In this document: positions 35,901-47,815 of the stretch, one piece after another
Position numbering within the stretch: position 1 is the stretch's first letter
Layout: each line of letters starts with the position of its first letter
Source: Ophiura sarsii
Lineage: Eukaryota; Echinodermata; Ophiuroidea; Amphilepidida; Ophiuridae
Length of the DNA: 64,000 nt
Assembly (NCBI GenBank): GCA_035610835.1
Contig: CM069455.1
Location: 23,974,264-24,038,263 of the forward strand
Direction: 5' to 3'
Notes under the pieces: generated by a model
What the model saw: only the letters and a program-made list of their open reading frames with translations
What the model was told of the DNA's origin: nothing
The model's database searches: none
Made by a program: the position numbers and the translations under genes

Positions 35901-37649
35901 TAAGAATATCGCTGTTGGTAAATTAAAATCGTGTGCTAATTAGCTTTAATTAACCAAAATAAAGAACCAATACCTAAATTTTAATGCAGTATATACTATT
36001 TTAGCAACACTACTCTATTGAATTTACGGCGAACTCACTAATGTGTTTCTTTGTGCTGCTATTGAATGGAGTTGCCACCTCCAGTTCGAATCCCATTGAT
36101 CTTGAATATTTGTAAGGAAACAAACGCGAGTTTCTTTTAGGAATATTTACTAGTATTATTCCCAGGTATGCAGCTATTGCTCGTAAATCCGACGTCATTC
36201 GTCTTAGCATGCTGTATTCAGCTCTGTGTACTAAAGTGTGACACGGAGGGACTAGATTCTCTGAATCGTCAGACAGCTACGGACGAGTTCGGGACTGACA
36301 AGGTTATTTTATTTAATAATTTTAGAAGCATAATCAAAGCTAGCTACTTGGCAATAAGGATATCGATTTAAAATTATCATGAGTTAACAGTTTCATGTTT
36401 GGAAAAGGGACGAGATGTCTACATGTTATTCCTTTATATTGAAACAAGTGATTGCAACCAATATCGAGGTCCGTATTTAATTATGTTATAACTACGTGAT
36501 TAATTTAATAAAATCCTTAATAAATCTAAAATATTTTCAATATTTGACATTCTCATTTTTGGACGCGGGCGGGATACAGTACGCCTAACTACAGAAGAGT
36601 CAATTTTAATTGGCCTAGAACACCTCGAGTCATTATATTGAGTGTTAACTTCGAGATTGTTTAATTTACAATAGGCTAATTTATGCTTTTATACGACATC
36701 GTATTGGTATATAATTTGTTTCCCGTAGTTTTAGCAATCTCTTTAGCGGCATTTAATTTGTTTGTGGTTTCGGGTTGTTATATCAGTTGAGGATCCTGAT
36801 AAAAACCCACGTTAAAATGCTGTGAAATTTAAGCCAAGATCTAGATGGCCTTTTTTAAATGAGGTTAACTTGTCTTTAAGATGTGTTGCAATTGATTCAC
36901 CGTCGACGCGTCAATACTCGTGGCAGATCCCTAGTGCTAGACTCATTGAACTGCATATAAATCAGGTCACTTACTTAACAACCAATGATTTCCCCTACAA
37001 AAAGCCATAATAGGCCTATGCCTTAAATTTCGATTCCAATTGCCACTGCACCATGCACTTAAAACAATATTGGTCTAGGACAGAGATAAACTTTGTGTGT
37101 ATAATTATCAATCGATCACTCTTCATTTGAAAAAAATAAACAAATAAAAACGTAAGAATTAAAAATTAAGCCCCTTTTCAGCGTCAATTAAACCAACTGA
37201 AAAGGGGTTAAATTTGTACTTATTTCTAGACATTTGTTTACGTGTTTTGTGTCACTTTCGTGGTCATTTGATACAAAAATGGGTGACTAAAAACAAGAAA
37301 TTGAACTTTATTTAAATTGTAGTTGGTGTATAGTTAGTTGGCTATCATGAAAGGGGTTATTGTTTACGAGTGCATAAGGCAGTCTTCCTACACATGGTGC
37401 ACATGATAGACGAATAACTCCAGCTCCAGTTCGAGGCCCATGCAAGGACGATAACCAGGGGTCGAAAAGGCTGGTCTATATCTTTGAAAAGGCATACATT
37501 AGGAATGTTTGTAAATAAACATTATTTATTTTAATTTTCTTTAAATATGTCATTTACTCTCCTATCCTGACTGGTCCTAATTAAGTTTAGAAACTGTTGC
37601 ACACCAATAACACTAATAATAGGTGTAAATCCCCGCACGGTGCTGTTTA
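35901..37649. other. Intron 7, no exon recognised
   Basis: AT-rich with short unsupported frames only. Confidence 0.4.
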
Positions 37650-37767
37650 TATGGATATTATGCCGGCAGATGAAGATATCAATGTAATAATTCATGAATG
37701 CTATCTACTGAAGATAGCAATATAGCATATGTTATCTGAAGATAGCAATGTAATACTATACTATCTA
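37650..37767 (+). repeat. CTACTGAAGATAGCAA tandem repeat, left part
   Basis: Short units built on TATCTACTGAAGATAGCAAT recur here and again at 38386-38585. Each unit contains a small CTATC/GATAG palindrome. The Penelope-like element interrupted the array. Confidence 0.75.
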
Positions 37768-37861
37768 ATATGAAGTTAAACTTTCGATCTCAACACAAGA
37801 AATATTTACCTGGAATTTTCAGGTGTTGCTACACCTTTCATCAGCAGACTACTGACTCGAC

Positions 37862-38272
37862 TTGACCTTTTGGAGGTCTCCAAAAGACAAAACTGAGAAG
37901 AAGGACACTGTAGGCCCAGTGTACATGATCCCTTGTCAGGGTCAGACTACCCGGGGTCTTTGCTCCGAATCATACATCGGAGAAACCGAACGCTCATTAA
38001 AGACCCGGTTTCTAGAGCACAGGCGTCCTAGTTCCACCTCGTCCGAGGTATCCCAACACATCCATATTGAGTCACCAGGACACAGTGTTGACTTAGAGAA
38101 AGTCAAAATCTTGGATAGGGATCCTCGTTGGTTCGAGAGAGGTGTCAAGGAGGCTATTTACATCAGAGCCAACCAACCATCACTCAACAAAGACGGGGGC
38201 AGGTACAAATTACCAAGAGTCTATGACCCGATTCTGACGTCACACCTCCAAAAGGTCAAGTCGAGTCATTAG
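37862..38272 (+). CDS. GIY-YIG endonuclease domain of a Penelope-like element
   Basis: The reading frame of 136 residues contains GPVYMIPCQG, YIGETERSLKTRFLEHRR (the YIG half with the catalytic Arg on the following helix), SQHIH and EAIYIRANQPSLNKDGGRYK with the conserved Glu and Asn. In Penelope-like elements this C-terminal domain follows the reverse transcriptase and cuts the target. Here the RT is gone, and the ATG used lies in the inverted end sequence, so this fragment alone is not expected to mobilise. The frame itself is intact, which suggests recent insertion. Confidence 0.85.
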   Translation: MTFWRSPKDKTEKKDTVGPVYMIPCQGQTTRGLCSESYIGETERSLKTRFLEHRRPSSTSSEVSQHIHIESPGHSVDLEKVKILDRDPRWFERGVKEAIYIRANQPSLNKDGGRYKLPRVYDPILTSHLQKVKSSH

Positions 38273-38276
38273 TCTG

Positions 38277-38304
38277 CTGATGAAAGGTGTAGCAACACCT
38301 GAAA
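38277..38304 (+). ncRNA. Hammerhead-like catalytic core in the element end
   Basis: CTGATGA (38277-38283) is followed by a stem AGGTGT-AGCA-ACACCT (38285-38300) and GAAA (38301-38304), the conserved half-core and stem II of a hammerhead ribozyme. Penelope-like elements are known to carry hammerheads in their ends. I could not pair a convincing stem I and only a 3-bp stem III, so self-cleavage of this copy is uncertain. An inverse copy lies at about 37840-37867 on the minus strand. Confidence 0.5.
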
Positions 38305-38385
38305 ATTCCAGGTAAATATTTCTTGTGTTGAGATCGAAAGTTTAACTTCATATTATTTATCACCAACACAGATGAACTTTCATTC

Positions 38386-38590
38386 TACTATACTATCTAC
38401 TTAAGATAGCAACATAACATACGGTCATCTACTGAAGATAGTAATGTTATATATGGGTACTATCTACCGAAGATAGAAATGTAACCCCGTGTGTTTATCT
38501 ACTGAAGAAAGCTATTGGGTTTATCTAAGTGATGAATGCAATACTATGTGCTATCTACTGTAGATAGCAGACATCCGAGTGTAATGGTTT
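38386..38590 (+). repeat. CTACTGAAGATAGCAA tandem repeat, right part
   Basis: This is the continuation of the array at 37650-37767 after the Penelope-like insertion. Confidence 0.75.
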
Positions 38591-41168
38591 GTTTGTTTAT
38601 TCGCGAATTGCACTACACCTTTACCAGCTTTAAACTAAGGCCTCACATGCAACAACAAAACCTTCAGAGATTGTTGTTATTCTCATAAAGAACTATAATA
38701 TATGGCCATGTGTTTTGAACTGACCACCCAAAAAGGGTGGCGGCGTTGCATTTTTGGTGATGAATCATCCATCTCTCTCTATTAACTCAACAACTAAATG
38801 TGGTAGAGCAATGGTTGAGGTGTCATTTGAAAGCCTATTTATCTAGCTACATTGAGTGAATAAATCAGATATTTCTATAACTGTTTAGCTGAGATATGAT
38901 TGATTATATTTCGAAAGTCAGGGGTGGCGGCGGTGGCGGTGGCGTTGTGTACAATCTCTATGGGGAATATAGAAAATGTTCCCAATTCTACATTCAAATT
39001 ACAATAACTCCTCATCTCTGTATGGTAAAAACATGATTTTGCTCTCATTTTATAGATTGTTTTATATTCTATAAGTTTCTGTTTCAACAAACGTGTCAAC
39101 TATTACGTAACAATTGTAACCACGAATCGATTGCATTGTCCTTGGCTTTTTCCCTATTCACTACACAGTGAACTTGCCCTAATTCATCGGTTTTACATAC
39201 ATGACTATAACAACAACAAAATTCAACCGATTGTAGCAAAATTATACATTTTTGGAAAGCTCTCAAATAGGGGAATTCAAAAATCTTGCTTAAAATGGAA
39301 TAGGGTGAATAGCCAAAAAAAGAAAATATATGTGTAAACTCTAATAAATTTGAAATGTAAACGTTTGTGCTCATTTACTTCCCGATATAGTATATTTCAA
39401 CAAGTTACCCTTGACAACCATTATGTTCTTATGGGTAAATTGCATGAGGAACTAATATGCACAATAAAATGATGATTGGATTAGGAATAAAAAAAATATT
39501 GAGCTTTAATCAAAATATGAAAAAGGCGATATTCTTTGAATATTCTTAATTACAACATGTTACCATTAGGACCTATGCAAATTCCAATCGCATATTTAGA
39601 TTCCTTGTGAAAATACCGTTTAGAAAATATATACTTGTTATGGGGTAGAACAAGTAGTTATTGCGATATGCTAATTCGAATCTCAGATGGTGTAAAATGT
39701 AAAAATCTGGACATGCAACAGGAAGGGTGGCGAGTTCAAAACACATGGCCATATGGATAGCAACAGCAACACTCCTATTCAATTTCCTTTGGGTACCGGT
39801 GCTGTTGACAAATTAGGTGTCATTGTAATGATTGCAGGTATTAAATCGATTTCACTAAAAAACAGTTCCGCTAATCCCCGTGATTCCAAAGCTATAAAAG
39901 GCAACCCAATCAGTCCATTTCAATAGCGTCTTCCCACTCAATAGACAGCAGATAAAGCAATCGATTCACAAATGACGGTCATTTGAATGGAAAGTGATGG
40001 TACATTGGTATGGTATATGCTATAACTAATTTTAGGGACTGCAGTTTTGTTTTGCTTAATTAGGGTACTTAGCACATGATTTTAATTTACCAACAGCGGT
40101 ATTAATATCGGGGAGAACAAATACTACACGACTACATAAATCGCATGCTTCAACACGATAGGGGCAACGGAAATTATGTTAATGAGCTACCTTTTCCTCT
40201 ACCATACGCCGTGTTATGTTGTCTGATATAAATGTTGCCGATTTCTCTGAGAACCAATGATAATTGCCTAAACATTTTTAGCTGTTTAAGAATACATTAT
40301 GAAATCAACATTTTCACCAGAAATTAGTCATATCTATCATTATTGTCATTCTATTTTCCTCATGCCATCAAAGAATTTACGAAGATGTACGAGGATTATG
40401 TCAAAAGCGATGTAAGTTGCACTGCTCTAATTGATATGGTCACTTAGAGCTAGATGTTCTGATTGCTGGCCCGATTTTCAACTTGATGTTTTCTATTTTA
40501 CATGAAAGTTCATCCTTAAAATTGTCGCATTCCAAAGTCGCATTAGAAGCACAATGCTCAAGAAATTTGCCCATTGAGTAGTGCACAAACTGGCGGGTGG
40601 TAAAACCACCTTTGGCAGTAATTTACCACATGTTATCCTATAATTTCTAAATGGAACATTTCTGGCCCCTAATAAAATGTTACAGACAATAGACATAATG
40701 AGAAAATTATGGGGATTCAACTGATATCAAAATATCTTTGATGTGAAAAAATCATAGCCAAAAAAGGGATCTCTCTTTCATGTGAATGTCGTCAGGGTTC
40801 CCTTTTCACGTTACGCCACTATGAATCTGAACTTCTAACTTCATGATCCGACAAACCCGTGAAATTGATGGATTCGTACCGTGGAATATGCAAGCTTACC
40901 CGGTTCACTGTCCAGATCGGATTATTTGAACAAGTTTCCTTAACCAGATTTTCGGATATTTAAACGTCTTATAATATCGCTTGGTTAATAAACCATATGT
41001 TTTTTGTTCAAATCAAAAAATACTGATACCCGCATTTTCATACTGCGTGGATTCGATCGATGGGCCTCCTCGTCTCTGTTTATGTCGTCTTTCCTTTCTT
41101 TTTGATTCATATTAGAGGTTTTTTTAGTTCATTCTACCTTAATGTATGAGTCATCTGATCAAGTTACT
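38591..41168. other. Intron 7, no exon recognised
   Basis: It contains a GGCGGT-type microsatellite at about 38922-38945 and, at about 40090-40240, the reversed relative of 35427-35900. A possible mini-exon near 40375-40410 was considered and not accepted. Confidence 0.4.
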
Positions 41169-41311
41169 GTAATATTATGTAGTTTTGAATGATAGAGACG
41201 GTAGACAACGGTTGTGAATTAGAGACCATGATGAATAGTATCTCGCTTTATTGCTCCAATGATAACCTAGTGTTTCTATTCTATTTACGTGGTGTTAGAT
41301 TTAGGGATACT
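41169..41311 (+). repeat. Direct repeat B, copy 1
   Basis: About 143 bp (with GTTTTGAATGATAGAGACGG) nearly identical to 42690-42838. The pair lies 1521 bp apart in the same orientation and brackets the minisatellite at 42040-42455. Confidence 0.75.
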
Positions 41312-42039
41312 ATAATAGTCGTCAGAATACTTCGGCACTTTTTAAAACCGCCAACGCACGCGTCTAGTTAATGAGCGTGTGGCGGGGACATTCATGACCC
41401 ATAGATACGATCGCGGCCAATCGGATTACAGATACCGCGACGCGTGAACTTCTCAAAGATAACGCTGTTTTGACGCTGTTCTACAACGCACTTTACGTGT
41501 TTGTCACAGAAAAAAGTGCCGAACTTCCCTGACGTCGACTATACATCTCTACTTTCTTTTAAAGTGTTTTAAACAAATTAATGCAGTGATTCAATAATGC
41601 TTTTATGATCTGAATGACTGCAATGCAAAAGCATGTTTCTAATTGAATGATTTAACATTAATAATGTTCAAACTACATGTATAAAATAGTCTAAATATTT
41701 AGCAAACTGCAACTTTAGTTTCAACCAGTGTGTAAGCTACTTTAGTTTCAACCAGTGTGTAAGCTAAAATGCTATTGAAAGGATTTATTTTTAACTTCAA
41801 TTATTCTTTTCACTGGTGTGAATTTATACATAATGCTTTTAGTCTTTTATACCCCTTTTTAAGGAGATTTGTTTTCTTCTCTATCTCTTTTCGCCTGTGT
41901 GTATTGTTGTTTTTCACCAGTGTGAATTGTTTTGTTTTTTCATCGGTGTGAATGGGTTTGTTTTTTCACCAGTGTGAATGATTTGTTCTTCTTCTTTTAG
42001 CACCAGTGTGTATACCGTAGTTATTTACTCTTTGGCACG
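41312..42039. other. Interior between direct repeats B, CCAGTGTGAA motifs
   Basis: The motif CACCAGTGTGAAT and variants recur at irregular spacing between about 41725 and 42015 (for example TTTCAACCAGTGTGTAAGCT twice at 41718-41765). No coding frame is supported. Confidence 0.5.
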
Positions 42040-42455
42040 AATAGAAACCGACTTCTGGTTTCTGTTTTGTGCGAATCAACTTTTGATTCCACGTGATGTT
42101 GGCTGATTATGTGCGAATCGACTTTTGATTCCACAGGATTTTTATTGTCGCTGTTTTCGTGCGAATTGACTTTTGATTCCATGTGATTTTGTTGTTGTGC
42201 GAATCGACTTTTGATTCCACTTGATGTTTGCTATGTGCGAATCGACTTTTGATTCCACTTGATTTTTGCTATGTGCGAATCGACTTTTGATTCCACTTGA
42301 TGTTTGCTATGTGCGCATCGACTTTTGATTCCAATTGATGTTTGCTATGTGCGAATCGACTTTTGATTCCACTTGATGTTTGCTACATGTACGAATCGAC
42401 TTTTGATTCCACATGATTTTTATTGTTGCTGTTTTCGTGCATCGACTTTTGATTA
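42040..42455 (+). repeat. 38-bp minisatellite with internal hairpin
   Basis: About ten units of GTGCGAATCGACTTTTGATT followed by CCACTTGATGTTTGCTAT, with some longer variants. Each unit holds GAATC-GACTTTT-GATTC, a 5-bp inverted repeat around a 7-base loop. Confidence 0.85.
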
Positions 42456-42689
42456 CACGTGATGTTAGCTGATTATGTGTACGTTACGGTTACGATTTTT
42501 TTACCGACAGCCCTTAGTCCGTCTCCTCATACATGTATTGATAACGCTGCTGAATTCTGCATGTAACTTTACGACACGCGACAGTAGTGCCGATTGTAGA
42601 TTTTAAAAAGTCTCATTTATGATTATTTGCGATTTTGTTCGTGCATTTCTGGTTCTGCTGATTCTTTTTTAATCATACCTCGTCGCCAA

Positions 42690-42838
42690 TGTAATATTGC
42701 GTAGTTTTGAATGATAGAGACGGTAGACAACTGTTGTGAATTAGAGAGCTTTATATGATGAATAATATCTCGCTTTAATGCTCCAATGATAACCTAGTGT
42801 TTCTATTCTATTTACGTGATGCTACATTTAGGGATACC
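42690..42838 (+). repeat. Direct repeat B, copy 2
   Basis: The second copy of 41169-41311, ending 44 bp before the assembly gap. Confidence 0.75.
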
Positions 42839-42882
42839 AAAGTTACTGTGTCCATCATGTAATTTCAATACTTAATGTTCAA

Positions 42883-42982
42883 NNNNNNNNNNNNNNNNNN
42901 NNNNNNNNNNNNNNNNNNNNNNNNNNNNNNNNNNNNNNNNNNNNNNNNNNNNNNNNNNNNNNNNNNNNNNNNNNNNNNNNNN
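42883..42982. other. Assembly gap (100 N)
   Basis: One hundred N bases, a conventional gap of unknown true size. Exons or the rest of the repeat structure to its left may be missing. Confidence 0.99.
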
Positions 42983-44413
42983 AACAATTGTATTTATTAA
43001 TAAACGTAATGATTGATTAATTAATATGTTTATTATTCAATGTATTAAGTTAATTCTTAATATGAATAAATACATACACACATTTCATGAATTTATGAAC
43101 TTCTAGAAAACCAACTGCACTGATGAAAGTGATACATTGTATTGCATTTGGTATACACCCTATCACCCATAGCAGGCTACATGTCGTAGTTGACAACCAG
43201 GCCAGGATCGGAGTATGATAAAACTGTCACCATAAACAATTAGAAGGAAATTGTTTATGCTGTCACCAAGATTCAATTAGAAACTAAAATCTCACATGAC
43301 CCGTTGACCCCCAGATGTGAGTAAAATTGTTCATTGCATGATATGGTATATGACTACAAAATTGTCAAAGGCTGCGTAGGATAATTGGAAATAGTTATAA
43401 TCAGCTGTTATGATTGGTTGACAGGGTTGTGTGTTTATATAGCATGTATAGTGAGGTAACATTTGTCAGCAAATGAAACCAAGGGTATTTGACGGTTCTG
43501 GTGGCCTTAGTTAACACTATACTTAGAGTACCAATTGCAATATTTCCATGATGTGACCTTGCTAGAAAATAAGTTGATCTCTGCAACGGGAGTACCGAAG
43601 GCTTGTACCAATACAGATTTGTTTCATTATCTGAAGTAGTATTATACTCTGGAGAGAAAATAAACTACACTCTGAAACCTACGCATAGATTTGGGTAGAC
43701 TTGATCTCAAGTCTCAGACTCACTACCCTCTCTCTCCCATTCCTGGTACAAGTGATATTTTCCCATTGATTCGAAACTATATTATTTTGTAGAGCTGTAC
43801 ATATCTCATTGACCCTACATGTATCTCATGTATTTTATGTATTTGGGACAATATGTGAGAGATGCCGTGTCCTCATTAAGGGTCATGACCGGCATACACA
43901 CACACTTATCATTCATGACAATGACATGTATATTTAGTAACTGTTTCAATAAATGGATATTTTGACAAAACATAACTACACCCTAGGCTCTTTCCTGTCA
44001 AACAGTGAGCTCCCAAACACCAACTGCTTGCCGCCACTGAAACCTGGCAACTAAACTTTCTGGCCTATCAGTGATGGGTAATAACAGAACAGGTGGATAC
44101 TGGATGGGATAAAATCATTGCCTATGGTGTCAAGTGTGAAATATTGTTGCGATATTAATGTTTTTTTGGATAGAGAATTGGTTTTACAAATAAGAAGGCC
44201 TTGATGGCAAGGCTAAGATTTAGGTGAAACCAACTTTTACACCCAAGTAAATTCAACTTTGTTGGAGTCAGATCGATACCGATTCGATCAGTCACTGATA
44301 ATGTTGAACTAACATAAGTGAAATAAGTCACATTTTGTATAAAAAGAGCAAGCCCCCCCCCCCCCCCCTCCTGGTCCTTGACAAACCCGACAATTTGGGC
44401 CTAGTGCGAACAA
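42983..44413. other. Intron 7, no exon recognised
   Basis: No supported exon or RNA gene. A C homopolymer lies at 44354-44368. Confidence 0.4.
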
Positions 44414-44531
44414 CAGTGGCGTAACTAGACTTTTTCATTGGGGGGGGGGGGGAAGAAGGGGCAGTGACTTGAAATGGGGTGGGGGTCCTAATGGGGGCGC
44501 CAGCACCCTCCCCCCACTGGTTACGCCACTG
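44414..44531. mobile_element. Short hAT-type MITE, relative of 6826-7309
   Basis: The ends are the same CAGTGGCGTAACTAG and complement. The interior is short and G-rich. The 8-bp flanks do not match, so the target duplication has decayed. Confidence 0.65.
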
Positions 44532-44816
44532 CGCTGTGACGTATTGCCCCGTCTGGAAATCCAGACAACTTTTCATCATCACTATTCCTCTGTAACCCCT
44601 TTTCCATACTATTATTAACGCTTGGAAATCCAGACGTTTTTAGAATTTCAAGGCCTTGGAAATTCAGACAACTTTCCCCTACCCCTCCCCCTCCCCCACT
44701 GCCCCCCCCCCCCCCCCTAGTGAGACCAAAAAGGGCAAACAGTTCAATTTTGCCCCCCCCCCCCACCCACGAAACACAATTTGCCCACTCAATGCGCGCC
44801 CCCCCCCCCAAAAAAA

Positions 44817-44847
<31 letters not shown>

Positions 44848-45084
44848 TGAAAAATAAGAAAATGGTGCCACCACTGTAGCTTGAGCTTGCCCTTCATTGG
44901 TGAACCAGAAGAAAAAAGTCTAACATTTACAGGGATAGCATTACGAACATGACGAAAGTGTCTGGAATTCCAATCTATTATATCTCTATACATTCCTTTA
45001 GTATGACGTTCAGAAAAGGAAAAAAGTTGCTGAATTTCCAAAACCTGCGGTCTTAAATTGTGAACAGTCTGGATTCAAGCACAT
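44532..45084. other. Low-complexity stretch
   Basis: It holds C-rich runs (44690-44805) and an AAT microsatellite (about 44817-44845). GGAAATCCAGAC-type phrases foreshadow the array that follows. No gene. Confidence 0.5.
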
Positions 45085-45490
45085 GTGCCAACTAAGTCTG
45101 GAATTCCATTGAAAAACTGTGGGAGAAAAAAAGTCTGGAATTCCAATGTCCTCTATAGGGGGAGCGGTCTAAATAGTGAAAAAAAGTCTGGAATTCCAAG
45201 CACATGTGCCAAAAAAGTCTGGAATTCCATTGAAAAATTGGTGGGAAAAAAAAGTCTGGAATTCCGATGTCCTCTATAGGGGAGCGGTCTAAATTGTGAA
45301 AAAAGTCTGGAATTCCAAGCACATGTGCCAAAAAAGTCTAGAATTCCATTGAAAAATTGGTGGGAGAAAAGGTCTGGAATTCCGATGTCCTCTATAGGGA
45401 GCGAAGCACATGTGCCAAAAAAGTCTGGAATTCCAATGAAAAATTGGTTGGAAAAAAGTCTGGAATTCCGATGTCCTGTATAGGGGGGGG
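45085..45490 (+). repeat. Tandem array around AAGTCTGGAATTCCA
   Basis: The phrase AAAGTCTGGAATTCC occurs about ten times. The larger unit of about 123 bp (with CAAGCACATGTGCC, TTGAAAAATTGGTGGGA and GATGTCCTCTATAGGG) is present three to four times. Confidence 0.85.
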
Positions 45491-45649
45491 GGGGTTCATT
45501 ATTATCTGGAATAGCCCATTGTCTAAGACCGAGAAACAATATGAATTTCTTTAAATGCTATGCAATTTCAATGCTCACTAAAGATTCATTTACAATAACA
45601 ACTGATTTCCAATATGAATGTTATCATTTTTAATCATAACTTTTTGCAG

Positions 45650-45965
45650 GTGGACCGGTCGGTCGGTCGGTCGGTCGGTCGGTCAGTCAGTCAGTCAGTC
45701 AGTCAGTCAATCAGTCAGCCTGTCAGTCAGCAGTCAGCCCGGGCAATCAGTCAGCATGGTCAGTCAGTCAATCAGTCAGTCAGTCAGTCAGCCTCTCAGT
45801 CAGCAGTCAGTCAGCCCGGGCAATCAGTCAGTCAATATCAGCACGTCAGCCAGTCAGTAATCAGCCAGTCAGTAATCAGCCAGTCAGTAATCAGCAGTAG
45901 TCAGTAATCAGCCAATCAGTAATCAGCAATCAGTAGTCAGTAATCAGCCAATCAGTAATCAGTCT
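45650..45965 (+). repeat. GGTC/AGTC tetranucleotide microsatellite
   Basis: GGTC units are followed by long AGTC and AATCAGCC variants. The Ser/Val/Gln-rich frames here are artefacts of the repeat. Confidence 0.9.
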
Positions 45966-46213
45966 TTTATACCTACATGTACTGTATTGCATAGGACTGT
46001 ATTGCATATCGTGGTAAAACACCCATCTCTTCAAGGCAGCTTTATCGTTAATACCAATTTATTAATGATTATCTTTTATCGGAGTCGTTCAGCTTTGATG
46101 GTTCAATTATGACCTTAATTTCAGAGTATTTCAAAAAAGGAATCCTAATATAATTCAGATAAGTGCAACATCAAGGACGGTAGATAACGGCGGCAAGGCA
46201 TTTGTGTTTCAAT

Positions 46214-46400
46214 GGGCTATTTCATTTGAAATGCATACACCCTCAACGGAAGCCATTACCTTAATCTTACACATAGATAACGGTAATTTTAAATGGAGTT
46301 ACCTACGTTGGGTGACTCCATCGAAATGCACACCCCCTCTTGTGGACGAATAAGGTCATGTCTTCCACAGGGGGTGTATGGTTTTCAGCTGAAATAGCCC
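46214..46400. mobile_element. Foldback MITE, GGGCTATTTCA ends
   Basis: It starts GGGCTATTTCATTTGAAATG and ends with a diverged complement finishing GAAATAGCCC. It is 187 bp and non-coding. Confidence 0.6.
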
Positions 46401-47219
46401 TACTACTCATACGGTTTAAAAAATAACGTTTTGCCCGTTAATCAATGAAAAACAGTTCTGACACTGACGTTTGTTTTAAGTCAATGATTTCGGGTCGAAA
46501 CAATTTAGTACGTGTTAAACCAATAGAGGTTATCCACGTAACGGATTATTATCGTGCATTGAGTTGGACCTCATGCACCGATTCAATTTAGAATAGGCCG
46601 GGTGCGATTCCCCTTGGTCCACTGTGCCTGGCTACATGGATAACATACTATTTAGCAGATTTAGGCAAATCGATTCCAAACCAGTCAAACGAGGACGGTC
46701 ACAGGATCGTTCACGTCATGAATGGTTTATGACGTAGGTTTGGGGAATTACTCGCATGGCGGAGAGGTTACAAAACACACTAGAAACTACAATAGACAAA
46801 GCTATTAAGTGTTATTATATATATTTATTTCAACGTTCCACTTTCTTTGGAAAGTCACGTGAGGTCGCCTCTGACTAAAATGGAAACGATTGACGATCAC
46901 ATTATATAAATTACGTCATCAGAAGCGACTTTAGTATGTCACCAGCACTAGGTGGCGGAGTCGGGTGGAGGACGCGGTGGACATGTTTATATTAATGTTT
47001 GAACAGCTCCAAATTGGCGCGCATTCTTACCATGCTTACAGCAGCGAATTGATATATACACATGGAAAAAAGTATCGCACCACTTTTTTTTCTTTGAAAA
47101 GTGCAAATGTGGCCTCGAATTTTGCCACCATGATGTGATATTAAGGATCATTTGTTTGCGTAAGCTGTCCAACAAAATGTTGTGCAATAAAAGGGCCACA
47201 TTTGAGTTTGTGACGTAAT
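46401..47219. other. Intron 7, no exon recognised
   Basis: A Tc1-like fragment, ATGGAAAAAAGTATCGCACC, lies at about 47062. No other feature is supported. Confidence 0.4.
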
Positions 47220-47224
47220 CGATG

Positions 47225-47700
47225 TAATGTTTTTTCCAAGGCCAAGGGGAAAATGCATGATTTTGTCCAGAAACATTCATGAAACAAGTTTGGGTATAAC
47301 GCGATATTGAATAGACTTTAAAAACTTAAAATAGTCATTATATTAGTCACCGTTGATTTTGTTTTTGTTTATTTGACCTAGGTCAACACCTTAGCAATAT
47401 TGCTTTTGTCATTTGAACTTCTTTAAATTTGACCTATTTTGACCTTAGACCCCATAACCGTTGGGCGTACGAAAAAGGGATTTTTTTTGTTTAATTTGAC
47501 CCCAGATGACCGTTGACCTTGGAATACTTAATTGTGTTACCAAAGATTACAACTTAAGAGATTAATCATCGGGCCTCTCAATATCGCGTTATACCCAAAC
47601 TTTTTTCATGCATGTTTTTGGACAACATGCATGCATGTTTTTGGACAAAAACATACATTTTCCCCTTGGCCTTGAAAAAAAAAAACCTTGGTGAGTCTTG
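47225..47700. repeat. Large imperfect foldback
   Basis: The arms include CCAAGGCCAAGGGGAAAATG and GTTTGGGTATAACGCGATAT on the left (47236-47310), with their complement at about 47580-47690. The right arm has an extra duplication of CATGCATGTTTTTGGACAA. Class unknown. Confidence 0.7.
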
Positions 47701-47815
47701 GACCAAGATATTAAGGCAGACACTCAAGCAGACATTGCACACGAGAGTTCTCCATGGACTCCGAACAAGTAGACACTCCAGCAGGAATTGCACGCGAGAG
47801 TTCTCCATGGACTCC
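47700..47815 (+). repeat. Two-copy 50-bp tandem repeat
   Basis: CGAGAGTTCTCCATGGACTC occurs twice about 50 bp apart. Confidence 0.7.

Larger units (their letters stand above)
37768..38385 (+). mobile_element. Penelope-like element, truncated, with inverted ends
   Basis: The 14-bp duplication TACTATACTATCTA flanks it at 37754-37767 and 38386-38399. The first 109 bp (ATATGAAGTTAAACTTTCG...) are the exact inverse of about 38246-38354, which gives pLTR-like inverted ends. Between them is a GIY-YIG reading frame. The reverse transcriptase is missing, so this is a 5'-truncated copy with an inverted end, a form known for Penelope-like elements. Confidence 0.85.

Noticed and set aside
36165..36305. 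Possible exon after TTCCCAG near 36164
   Set aside because: The frame has no lectin or NHL pattern and no donor at a fitting phase.
37650..38590. CRISPR-like array (regular TATCTACTGAAGATAG units)
   Set aside because: Units are tandem without unique spacers, and the setting is an animal genome.
40375..40412. Possible 38-bp exon (EFTKMYEDYVKSD) before GTAAGT
   Set aside because: It enters in phase 1 but leaves in phase 0, which would not fit the NHL exon. The acceptor is also weak.
41169..42838. LTR retrotransposon
   Set aside because: The direct repeats lack TG...CA ends, primer binding site, polypurine tract and any gag or pol sequence.
45614..45907. Ser-Val-Gln repeat reading frame
   Set aside because: It is the translation of a GTCA/GTCG microsatellite.
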